Source of the DNA: JALYTZ01 sp036559125
GTDB taxonomy: Bacteria > Vulcanimicrobiota > Vulcanimicrobiia > Vulcanimicrobiales > Vulcanimicrobiaceae
NCBI GenBank assembly: GCA_036559125.1
Contig: DATBTT010000002.1
Location: 14,463 to 78,462, forward strand
Length of the DNA stretch: 64,000 nucleotides
Reading direction: 5' to 3'
Positions within the stretch are counted from its first letter, which is position 1. Every line of letters begins with the position of its first letter. Shown in pieces: positions 27,525 through 35,211 of this stretch. Below the pieces are notes generated by a model. The model ran no database searches and had not been told where the DNA came from. It was given only the letters and a program-made list of their open reading frames with translations. A program made the position numbers and the translations under genes.

Positions 27525-28637
27525 ATGACTACGCCAATGCGCGCCACCCCATTGCAAGCCTCTCTGCCGCGGGACGCCTATCTCGCGCCGGAATTTTTCG
27601 CCCGCGAGCGCGCGGCGATTTTTTGGAACCAGTGGTTCTACGCCGGGCGCGCCGAGCAATACGCACAGCCGGGATCGTACAAGGTTCTCGATGTCGCCGG
27701 CGAGAGCGTCATCATCGTACGGGGCGAGGGCGAGGCATTCTACGCTCACGTCAATGTGTGCAGGCATCGGGGAAGCCGCCTGCTGTGCGGTCAAGGGACG
27801 CTGCGCGGCGCCCTGCGCTGCCCCTATCATGGATGGGCGTACGGGCTGGACGGCTCGCTCGTCGCCACCCCGTTCATCCCTGCCGAGGCGATACCCGAGA
27901 CGATCAAGCACTTGCATCCCGTCGGAGTGGAGCGATGGGGCGGCTTTCTGTTCGTACATCTATCGCCGGAGAATGCGCGCGAGGGAGGGCAGACGCTGCT
28001 CAAACAACTGGGTCCGGTACCGGAGCGGCTAGGGCGCTATCCACTCGGGGATTTGCGCGTTGCCCGCTCCGTCGAGTACGAGGTTGGCGCAAACTGGAAA
28101 GTGTTGCTTGAAAACTATAATGAATGCTATCACTGCGCGGGCGTTCACCCGGAACTATGCCGCGTAGTTCCAGCATTCAAGCATCGTGGTGGCGCGGACC
28201 TCGATTGGGAGCGCGGCATTGCGCATCGCGAAGGCGCGTTCACGTTTACGTTTTCGGGAACGAGTGCACGCGCGGCGTTCCCCGGTCTCGACGAAGACGA
28301 AAAAACGCGGCATAAGGGCGAACTCATCTATCCAAATTTCCTGTTGAGCCTGGCCGCCGAACACGTTGCCGCGTTTTCCCTCTGGCCGGTATCCCCCGAC
28401 CAAACACACGTGATCTGCGATTTTCTTTTCCATCCGGACGAAATCGCGAAGCCCGGTTTTGACGGTTCGGACGCGGTCGAGTTTTGGGATACGGTCAACC
28501 GCCAAGATTGGAAAATCTGCGAGAGCGTGCAGGACGGGATGCGGTCGCGCCGTTTCGAATTCGGATACTATGCGCCGATGGAGGATGCGAGTCTAGACAT
28601 ACGCGGGTACGTAGCACGCCTGCTCGGTCCGCAATGA
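27525..28637 (+). CDS. Rieske non-heme iron oxygenase alpha subunit, divergent paralogue
   Basis: 370 residues from the ATG at 27525, chosen because AAGGAAG precedes it by six bases; an in-frame ATG at 27471 lacks a ribosome site. Rieske motif CRHRGSRLLCG...CPYHGW, iron site NYNECYHCAGVHPEL and FWDTVNRQDWKICE segment parallel the oxygenase on the other strand, so the two arose by duplication but their substrate pockets differ. Proposed reaction: oxidative N-demethylation or hydroxylation of a quaternary amine. ATGA overlap with the next gene. Confidence 0.88.
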   Translation: MTTPMRATPLQASLPRDAYLAPEFFARERAAIFWNQWFYAGRAEQYAQPGSYKVLDVAGESVIIVRGEGEAFYAHVNVCRHRGSRLLCGQGTLRGALRCPYHGWAYGLDGSLVATPFIPAEAIPETIKHLHPVGVERWGGFLFVHLSPENAREGGQTLLKQLGPVPERLGRYPLGDLRVARSVEYEVGANWKVLLENYNECYHCAGVHPELCRVVPAFKHRGGADLDWERGIAHREGAFTFTFSGTSARAAFPGLDEDEKTRHKGELIYPNFLLSLAAEHVAAFSLWPVSPDQTHVICDFLFHPDEIAKPGFDGSDAVEFWDTVNRQDWKICESVQDGMRSRRFEFGYYAPMEDASLDIRGYVARLLGPQ

Positions 28638-29797
28638 CGCGCGATTACGACGTAGCGGTTCTCGGGCTGGGCGGAATCGGAAGCGGAGCGGCATACTGGC
28701 TTGCTAAACGCGGTGCGCGCGTCATCGGGCTCGAACGCTTCGAGCTGGGGCACGCGCGCGGCGAGTCGCACGATCATTCGCGCATCATACGGCTCTCGTA
28801 CCATACTCCTGCCTACGTGCGTCTAGCGAAAGAAGCGTACGCGGCGTGGAACGTTCTCGAGGGTGATGCGCGCGAACGCTTGGTGTACGTAACCGGCGGC
28901 CTCGATCTCGGTCCTCGAGACGGGGCGATTCCGCTACAACCTTACGCCGACTCCATGCGCGACTGCGGCGTCGCATTCGAGAACCTCGACGCCGATGCAA
29001 TTCGCAAACGCTACCCGGCATTTATCGTCGGCGACGACGTCGCGGGACTCTATCAAGCCGATGCGGGCGTGCTCGCCGCAGAACGCGCAACAGCGGCCCA
29101 CCAACGCATCGCACGCGAATTGGGCGCCGATCTTCGGGAGAACCTTTGCGTGCGAACGATTCGCGATGCGAACGGTGAAATCGAGATCGAGGCCGGCGGC
29201 GAGCGCTTTCGCGCCGGCGCCCTCGTCATCGCTGCGGGTCCGTGGAGCGCGCAGGCGCTCGCGCAGTTCGGCGTGCGCGTTCCGTTGGAAGTCACCAAAG
29301 AGCAGGCGATGTATTTTGTCGCTCCCGATCTCGCGCCGTTCGCGTTGGGCCGATTTCCGGTGTGGATATGGATGGACGACCCGTCTTTCTACGGGGTTCC
29401 CGTGTTCGGCGAGCCTGCGGTAAAAGTCGCGCAGGATGCCGGTGGAAAAGCCGTCGACCCGGACGCGCGAGGTTTCGAACCGGATCCCGATATCACGCTG
29501 CGCGTGAACGCTTTTCTGACACGGCATCTTCCCGCGGCCGCCGGTCCGTCGCACGTCATCAAGACGTGCCTGTACACGCTCACGCCCGATCGCGATTTCG
29601 TGATCGATTCGCTACCGGAGCATCCCAACGTTCACGTTGCGATCGGCGCGGGTCATGCCTTCAAGTTTGCATCGGTCATCGGCCGCATACTGAGCGAACT
29701 CGCCATCGACGGGATAACGCGCAGCGGCATCGAGAGCTTTGCGATCGACCGGCCGATCCTGCAACTGGAATCTCCACCGAAAACGTATATGGTATAG
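28634..29797 (+). CDS. FAD-dependent N-methyl amino acid oxidase (monomeric sarcosine oxidase-like)
   Basis: 387 residues. N-terminal FAD motif VLGLGGIGSGAAYWLAKRG followed by GLERFELGHARGESHDHSRIIR, the SolA/MSOX signature with the basic stretch before it; C-terminal FAD-linking region AIGAGHAFKFA (the usual covalent-flavin cysteine is at a nearby position in MSOX, and a CLYTLTPDRDF segment with Cys is present). Oxidises N-methyl groups or tryptophan-type amines with O2, giving formaldehyde and H2O2. Coupled to the Rieske gene, which suggests consecutive demethylation steps. Confidence 0.88.
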   Translation: MTRDYDVAVLGLGGIGSGAAYWLAKRGARVIGLERFELGHARGESHDHSRIIRLSYHTPAYVRLAKEAYAAWNVLEGDARERLVYVTGGLDLGPRDGAIPLQPYADSMRDCGVAFENLDADAIRKRYPAFIVGDDVAGLYQADAGVLAAERATAAHQRIARELGADLRENLCVRTIRDANGEIEIEAGGERFRAGALVIAAGPWSAQALAQFGVRVPLEVTKEQAMYFVAPDLAPFALGRFPVWIWMDDPSFYGVPVFGEPAVKVAQDAGGKAVDPDARGFEPDPDITLRVNAFLTRHLPAAAGPSHVIKTCLYTLTPDRDFVIDSLPEHPNVHVAIGAGHAFKFASVIGRILSELAIDGITRSGIESFAIDRPILQLESPPKTYMV

Positions 29798-29802
29798 CGA
29801 CC

Positions 29803-31236
29803 GTGCCATGGGACGGCGTCGCGTTCGTGTTGTATCTGCTGGTCGTGCTCGCGATCGGGGTCGCGACGTCCCGCAGGATCGGCGATGCCGAAGACTTCCA
29901 TCTGTGCGGTCGCAAGCTGGGTCCGGTGACGGTGTCACTCTCGCTCGCGGCAACCGTGTTTTCCGGATCGGGGCTGATCGGCGGTGCCGGATTAGCGTAT
30001 TCGATCGGCGTCTCCGGGTCCTATTGGAATCTCACGGCCGTCCCCGCGTGGATTCTCATCGGCATGACGCTCGTGATGACGATGCGCCGCTTGCGGTTAC
30101 GCACGGTGCCCGGGTATTTGGGCGAGCGCTATGGCTTGCGCACGCGGCGTTTGATCGCGTCGTTGCAAATCGTCGAAGCGGTCACGTTCGTTGCAGTGCA
30201 AATCACGGTCTCGCGTCTCGCGCTCGAAACGCTCTTTCATATGAACGGCCTCGCCGCGGCCCTCATCGTCACTGCGGTCTTCGTCGCGTACACCGCGATG
30301 GGCGGTCTGTGGGCCGTCGTCTGGACCGACATCGTGCAGTACGTAGTCCTTATGAGCGCGGTCGTGCTCGGGCTAACGTTCGCGCTCGCGCACGTAGGCG
30401 GATTGAGCGGCTTACACGCCTCGCTGCCCGCCGATCGTTTCAGCATGGGCGCGCTCGGCGTGCAAACGCCGCTCGCATGGTTTGCCCTGTGCGTGTATTC
30501 CTGGGGAACCGATCAAGCCTACATGCAGCGCGCGTTTGCCGCGCGCGACGCGAGCACCGCGCGCACGGCGTATTTATTCACGGGTTTCACCTATCTGATC
30601 TTCGGCGTCTGCGTCGCCGGCATCGGAATGGCCGCTTCCGTCCTCGTCCCCGGATTGCACGACCCCGACCAGGCCTTTCCGCAACTGATCGCGCGCGTAA
30701 TCCCCAACGGCTTACGCGGGTTTTTCCTGACCGGCATTCTTGCGACGACCATGTCGACGGCTTCTGCGTATCTGGCGGCATCGTCCTCGGTCCTCGTGCA
30801 AGACGTATACGAGCCGCTGGCCGGCCCGGGACTCCATACCCGCAAGCTGCTGCGGGTTTCTCGTTACGTTACGGTCCTACTCGCAGCTGCGGCCTTGGCG
30901 ATCGCTCTGAATTTCCCCAACGTCGTCGATGCGGTGATTTTCTCCACGCTCGTCGCGCCGGCCGCGATGTTCTTTCCACTGGTCTTCGCACTGTATCGCA
31001 AGCACGCCGACCCGCTCGCCGGATTTTGCGCGATACTCGCCGGGGCGCTCGCCGGCGTTATCGACCAAGTAGCCGTTGCTGGGCGGCCGGGGTTGCTCGG
31101 CGCCATTAATCCGCTCTTTGCGGGACCGGCGATCGGACTCGCGGTGCTGCTCCTGGTCACGGCTCTACGAGGGGCGCAGAAGTCACGGCCGGTACAGGCG
31201 CCAGTGCTCGACAATAATGACCTGGGCTATGGTTAA
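29803..31236 (+). CDS. Sodium:solute symporter (SSS family)
   Basis: 477 residues from a GTG, the only standard start before the first membrane helix. About 13 transmembrane helices; family segments SLAATVFSGSGLIGGAGLAY, VPGYLGERYGLRTRR, AYTAMGGLWAVVWTDIVQ and SWGTDQAYMQRAFAARD are clear. Imports a small solute with Na+; by context a quaternary amine, proline-like or N-methylated compound. Six bases after the preceding stop, so same operon as the Rieske and sarcosine-oxidase-like genes. Confidence 0.92.
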   Translation: MPWDGVAFVLYLLVVLAIGVATSRRIGDAEDFHLCGRKLGPVTVSLSLAATVFSGSGLIGGAGLAYSIGVSGSYWNLTAVPAWILIGMTLVMTMRRLRLRTVPGYLGERYGLRTRRLIASLQIVEAVTFVAVQITVSRLALETLFHMNGLAAALIVTAVFVAYTAMGGLWAVVWTDIVQYVVLMSAVVLGLTFALAHVGGLSGLHASLPADRFSMGALGVQTPLAWFALCVYSWGTDQAYMQRAFAARDASTARTAYLFTGFTYLIFGVCVAGIGMAASVLVPGLHDPDQAFPQLIARVIPNGLRGFFLTGILATTMSTASAYLAASSSVLVQDVYEPLAGPGLHTRKLLRVSRYVTVLLAAAALAIALNFPNVVDAVIFSTLVAPAAMFFPLVFALYRKHADPLAGFCAILAGALAGVIDQVAVAGRPGLLGAINPLFAGPAIGLAVLLLVTALRGAQKSRPVQAPVLDNNDLGYG

Positions 31237-31340
31237 AGCACTATCTTTAAGGTAGCCGGCGGGGGCTGGTCGGCGGTCGGGCTAATCGATATGAGGAAGC
31301 ACGGGCGAAACCGCCATTCTGATGAAGGGCCTTTTTTCGG

Positions 31341-33218
31341 TTGATTTCCTCGAACATTCGAACGCAGGCGATTCTTTTGAGCGTCGTTCCGCTGGCGTTT
31401 TTGTTGCTGTTGCTCGCGCTCGCGCTCATGCTGCAGAACAGTACCGAAGAGGCTGCTGCGTGGTCGCAGCGCTCCGCAGAAATTCTCAGTCAATCGGAAC
31501 GGGCATCCAACGCGTTGGGAGTTGCGAACCGTGGGGTGGTCGATTATGTTGCTAGGCATCAACGCTCCGCGCTCGATGCCTATCGGGGCGCGGCGCAAGC
31601 GCTCCCAGGCGAATTAAAGAAGCTTCGGCTGATCGTGCGCGACGAACCCGCGCAGGAAGTTCGAGCGACGCATCTTTCCCACATAACGCTCGAGGCCTTG
31701 TCGGTGGTGTCGGGATACCTTGCCGACATCCAGTCGGGCCACGCCGTTGCCGCCAAGCGTTTGGCGTCGTCGGCGCGCACGCGCAGCCTCGGCTTGCAAT
31801 TACAAGCCGCAGTCGCGGAGTTCGACGCGGCGCAACGCAAATTGGAGATCGGACGGATCGACGCGGTTCGGCGCGAGCTGCAATCGTTCGGGATCGCGCT
31901 CTTGGTGTGTTGCATCGCCGGCATCGTATTGACGTTACTGACCGCTGCGCGATTCGGCTTGCGTATCGTGCGTCGCCTCGAACGGCTGGCCGAGAATGCC
32001 CGGCGCTTGGGCGCGGGTGAAGCGACGGAGCCCATTTCCGGCAACGACGAAATCGCCGCGCTGGATCGCGTCTACCACGACATGACGCGCCGCATGCATC
32101 ACGAGCACGACGTCGCTTCGACGTTACAACGCGCGCTATTGCCGCAGGAGCTTCCGAAGATATCGGGCCTTCGCATCGACACCGCGTACGTTCCCGCCGC
32201 GCGTGGAACGGAGATCGGCGGAGACTGGTACGATGTCTTTACGTTGTCGGGCCGGTGCGTGGGCATCGGCGTCGGAGACGTCGCGGGACACGGATTGCGC
32301 GCGGCAACCATTATGGGTTCCGTGCGTCAAGCCATCCGCATGATGGCGCGCACCGACGCCGAACCTGCCGAAGTCCTGCGTCGCGTCAACCGCGAATTAT
32401 GCGAGGACGAGCGCGACGTCGTCGTCACCGCATTTTTCGGCGTGCTCGATCTGCAAAACGGCGCCTTCCGGTACGCTTTAGCCGGACACCCCGCGCCGCT
32501 CACGGTTGGAGCGGGTGGAAACGTCGCGATGCTATCGGGCGCCGGCCTCATGCTGGGCGTCGACCCGCGAGCGGCGTTTACAAACTACGAAACTCAACTC
32601 GAACTCGGGTCGGGACTCGTGCTGTACACCGACGGCATCGTCGAGGTCGAGCGCGATTACTTCAAGGGATTGAGCGACCTGCAATCGGCCGTCAAAGCAG
32701 AGTATCTGGGTGGATCCGATAACGTTGCGGAGGCCATACAGCGCCGCATATTCGCGCGAGCTAAACCGCACGACGATTCGGCGATCTTATTCGTGGGGAT
32801 TACCAACCTCAGTCCCTCCGCCTCGGTGCGTCATCGCAAGACGTGGAGTTTAAATGCGCGCGAAGAGGCAGGTGCTCGTCGCGTCAAGCGCGCGTTGTTG
32901 TGGCACTTGGGCGAATTTGCATCGCTGCAATCGGACCTGACGGCGGTCGAGCTCATCTTTGGGGAACTTCTGGGAAACGTCGCTCGCCACACGTCGGGCC
33001 TAGCCGACATCACGGTTGAATGCGCCGATGGAGCCGCCGTTTTGCATGTGGCCGATCGCGGAGAGCCCTTTGCGCTGAACGGGCACGTTCGTCCCGATCT
33101 CTTCAGCGAGGGCGGCCGCGGTCTGTTCCTCATAAGCGCCATCGCACGCTCGGTCTCGGTCGAGCGCGTCGGAGAAGGAAACCGCGTCACCGTTGTCCTT
33201 CCCGTATCGGTCGAATAG
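31341..33218 (+). CDS. Membrane SpoIIE-type phosphatase with C-terminal RsbW-like kinase domain
   Basis: 625 residues from a TTG start. Two membrane helices (about 10-32 and 180-205) flank an outside sensor region of CHASE3-like helical type; a HAMP linker follows (about 205-260); then a PP2C/SpoIIE phosphatase (about 275-490) with GGDWYDVF, GVGDVAGHG, LYTDGIVE and PHDDSAILF metal motifs; and a HATPase_c_2 domain (about 500-625) with ELLGNVARH and GGRGLFLI. It joins the phosphatase and the anti-sigma kinase activities of a partner-switching system in one sensor. No STAS antagonist or sigma factor is encoded beside it. Confidence 0.9.
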   Translation: MISSNIRTQAILLSVVPLAFLLLLLALALMLQNSTEEAAAWSQRSAEILSQSERASNALGVANRGVVDYVARHQRSALDAYRGAAQALPGELKKLRLIVRDEPAQEVRATHLSHITLEALSVVSGYLADIQSGHAVAAKRLASSARTRSLGLQLQAAVAEFDAAQRKLEIGRIDAVRRELQSFGIALLVCCIAGIVLTLLTAARFGLRIVRRLERLAENARRLGAGEATEPISGNDEIAALDRVYHDMTRRMHHEHDVASTLQRALLPQELPKISGLRIDTAYVPAARGTEIGGDWYDVFTLSGRCVGIGVGDVAGHGLRAATIMGSVRQAIRMMARTDAEPAEVLRRVNRELCEDERDVVVTAFFGVLDLQNGAFRYALAGHPAPLTVGAGGNVAMLSGAGLMLGVDPRAAFTNYETQLELGSGLVLYTDGIVEVERDYFKGLSDLQSAVKAEYLGGSDNVAEAIQRRIFARAKPHDDSAILFVGITNLSPSASVRHRKTWSLNAREEAGARRVKRALLWHLGEFASLQSDLTAVELIFGELLGNVARHTSGLADITVECADGAAVLHVADRGEPFALNGHVRPDLFSEGGRGLFLISAIARSVSVERVGEGNRVTVVLPVSVE

Positions 33219-33223
33219 CCGAA

Positions 33224-34723
33224 TCAACCATCGTGATTGCGGGTCATGAACTCGTCGAGTTCGACGATCTCGACCGATGGTGAGAGCCGGCCTTTCATGT
33301 CGGGCCATCGCGACGTCGCACTGAGAATCAGGCAGCGGGCGTTTCGTTCGCGTACGAGCGTTACGATGCGCGCGCTGTCTTCGGCAAACTCGGCCTCGAG
33401 ATCGTGCGCGCGCGCGAAAGCGATCGCATTCTCGTTCTCGTCTACGAGCAGCGCGCGGTGTCCCCGGTCCATGAACGAGCGCGCGGCGTCGACGCTCATA
33501 GGGGAAATGCCCGCGATGATAAGCGAGGGCATTTGCAACCCAAAAATGCGCGTCACCGCGATCGCGCTGATCGTCGATAGGACGATCGTCGTGATGATGA
33601 CGATGAAAAGCACGCCTGCCACGACGCTGCCGCCGCGCAATCCCCACGCGGGGAGTTGGGTGGCGTAGTACGTAGCGAGCGAAACGGCAACGATCCCGCG
33701 CGGAAATATGGTCATCATCAACAGGCGCTCCGGCCAACTGAAATCGCCCCGGACCGTCGACAGGAGTACGGTCGCGATGCGAAATGCGATCAACACGCCC
33801 GAGAGGAGGATCGCCGGTACCAGCAGGCTTCTGAGTTGCGCGATGTTGATTTGCGAAGCGAGAAGCACGAATACGGTCGAGAGCGCGAGCATCGACAAAT
33901 CTTCCTTGAACGATCGCAGCAAGCGCTCTTGAGGTACGGCCTTGAGGTCGATGACCATTCCGCAGACGACCACGGCGACGAGCCCGCTCTCGTGCGAGAG
34001 ATATTCGGCGAGCGCGTACGAGCCGAATCCCAGCAGCAGCACGTATACTTTGCTTATGTCGCTCGACGCGCGGGTCGCCAAAGCGATCGTGCGTTGCCCG
34101 AGAATGCCGAGCGCCAAGCCCACCGCGACGCCCAACCCAATGCGCAGCGTTGCATGTAAGCCCGCTGCTAGCGGGTCGCCGGGCCGCGATGTAAATGAAG
34201 CAAAGACCGCAGCTGCGATGATGACCCCGATGGCGTCGAGAACCAATCCCTCGGTTTCGAGCAGATGCGAGAGTCTGGAGCGCAGCCGCAGGCGTGCGAG
34301 CAGCGGTCCGGTCACGGTCGGCCCGGTAACCACGCAAACCGCAGCGACCATCGAGGAAACGAGGGCCGTGAGTCCGTAGCTGCGGGCAATGCTTGGAAGG
34401 ATTGTCAGCGTCAATGCCGGTCCGATGATTGCCAGCAGCCCGATCGTCCATTTCGGCATGTGGCGCAAATCGATGCGCAGGGTCGCTTCGAAGAGCACGA
34501 CGACAACCGCGAGCGACAGCAGCGCGCGCGTACCGGGTTGGGTAAGGTCCAGGCGTAACCAGCCCGTCCCGCTGGGGCCGGCGGCCAGCCCGCAGACTAA
34601 GAGCGTGATGATCGAAGGAATGCCGAATCGCCGTAGAAGGACGCGTGCGAGCAATGCGGCAGCCAGCACGAGAACGGCCCCAAATTCTACAGACAGCGCT
34701 GGGTAATGTGCCGGCGATTGCAT
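33224..34723 (-). CDS. Cation:proton antiporter with C-terminal nucleotide-binding-like domain
   Basis: 499 residues. Twelve or so membrane helices (about 10-395) of the CPA type: FEATLRIDLRHMPKW, VVTGPTVTGPLLARL and the PRGIVAVSLATYYA segment mark the family. After the last helix a soluble Rossmann-like region (about 400-495) with ARSFMDRGHRALLVDENE resembles a TrkA-N/RCK domain, suggesting gating by a nucleotide. Exchanges Na+ or K+ for protons across the inner membrane. Convergent with the SpoIIE-type gene with 5 bases between the stops. Confidence 0.88.
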   Translation of the reverse strand: MQSPAHYPALSVEFGAVLVLAAALLARVLLRRFGIPSIITLLVCGLAAGPSGTGWLRLDLTQPGTRALLSLAVVVVLFEATLRIDLRHMPKWTIGLLAIIGPALTLTILPSIARSYGLTALVSSMVAAVCVVTGPTVTGPLLARLRLRSRLSHLLETEGLVLDAIGVIIAAAVFASFTSRPGDPLAAGLHATLRIGLGVAVGLALGILGQRTIALATRASSDISKVYVLLLGFGSYALAEYLSHESGLVAVVVCGMVIDLKAVPQERLLRSFKEDLSMLALSTVFVLLASQINIAQLRSLLVPAILLSGVLIAFRIATVLLSTVRGDFSWPERLLMMTIFPRGIVAVSLATYYATQLPAWGLRGGSVVAGVLFIVIITTIVLSTISAIAVTRIFGLQMPSLIIAGISPMSVDAARSFMDRGHRALLVDENENAIAFARAHDLEAEFAEDSARIVTLVRERNARCLILSATSRWPDMKGRLSPSVEIVELDEFMTRNHDG

Positions 34724-34756
34724 ACGGCGCGGTTCGCCGATGGCGGCGGCAACTAC

Positions 34757-34785
34757 TTGAAATCCGCGGTTGCCGGTCGGACAAT
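34757..34785 (+). promoter_or_regulatory. Promoter of a leaderless transcript
   Basis: TTGAAA (34757-34762), 17-base spacer, GACAAT (34780-34785), with the ATG at 34792 lying where transcription should begin. No ribosome-binding site precedes this ATG, which agrees with a leaderless mRNA. Confidence 0.5.
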
Positions 34786-34791
34786 ACCAGC

Positions 34792-35199
34792 ATGGTCACA
34801 CGCGAACGCGTCGACTGCGTGTTGTTGGCAATGTCGGCCCTTCCATTCGAAACCGCCGCCGACGCGGCCATACCGGATGCGTCCGAGTTGCTCGACCTGA
34901 CGATGGGCCAGGAGAGTTACGCGGATTTGCTCGCGCGCGGGTTTTTGCGCATGGCCATGTTCCGGGTCGCCGTCGACGATCGTTTTCCGGCTCGATCGTC
35001 CGGGGAATTATGGGATCTTCTCAACCGGGAGCGCGCCGGCGCGATTTCGGGCGAGCTTCGCATCGGCGGCGCACCTGCGCCCTGGCCGGCCGATCTCCAG
35101 GCACGCCGCACGATTATTTTTAACGAAACTGCCGAGTTGCGCGACGCGATCGCCGCGCGCTGCATCGAGGCAATGAAGCGTATCGGCGCTCCTTGGTAG
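34792..35199 (+). CDS. Hypothetical protein
   Basis: 135 residues, soluble, no signal peptide or known motif. The ATG at 34792 is preferred because it coincides with the predicted transcription start of the promoter at 34757-34785. The segment ESYADLLARGFLRMAMFRVAVDDRF suggests a mixed helical fold; similarity to a named family was not recognised. Twelve bases upstream of the SWIM-SNF2 helicase gene, so probably co-transcribed. Confidence 0.6.
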   Translation: MVTRERVDCVLLAMSALPFETAADAAIPDASELLDLTMGQESYADLLARGFLRMAMFRVAVDDRFPARSSGELWDLLNRERAGAISGELRIGGAPAPWPADLQARRTIIFNETAELRDAIAARCIEAMKRIGAPW

Positions 35200-35211
35200 A
35201 ACCTTGAGATA

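Noticed and set aside
31237..31340. GC-rich stretch with short inverted repeats before the SpoIIE-type gene, looked at as a riboswitch
   Set aside because: No known riboswitch core could be matched; the stems are short and imperfect, nothing else visible.
33000..34871. 623-codon minus-strand frame
   Set aside because: Overlaps the antiporter in a different frame; the antiporter has clear membrane helices and family motifs.
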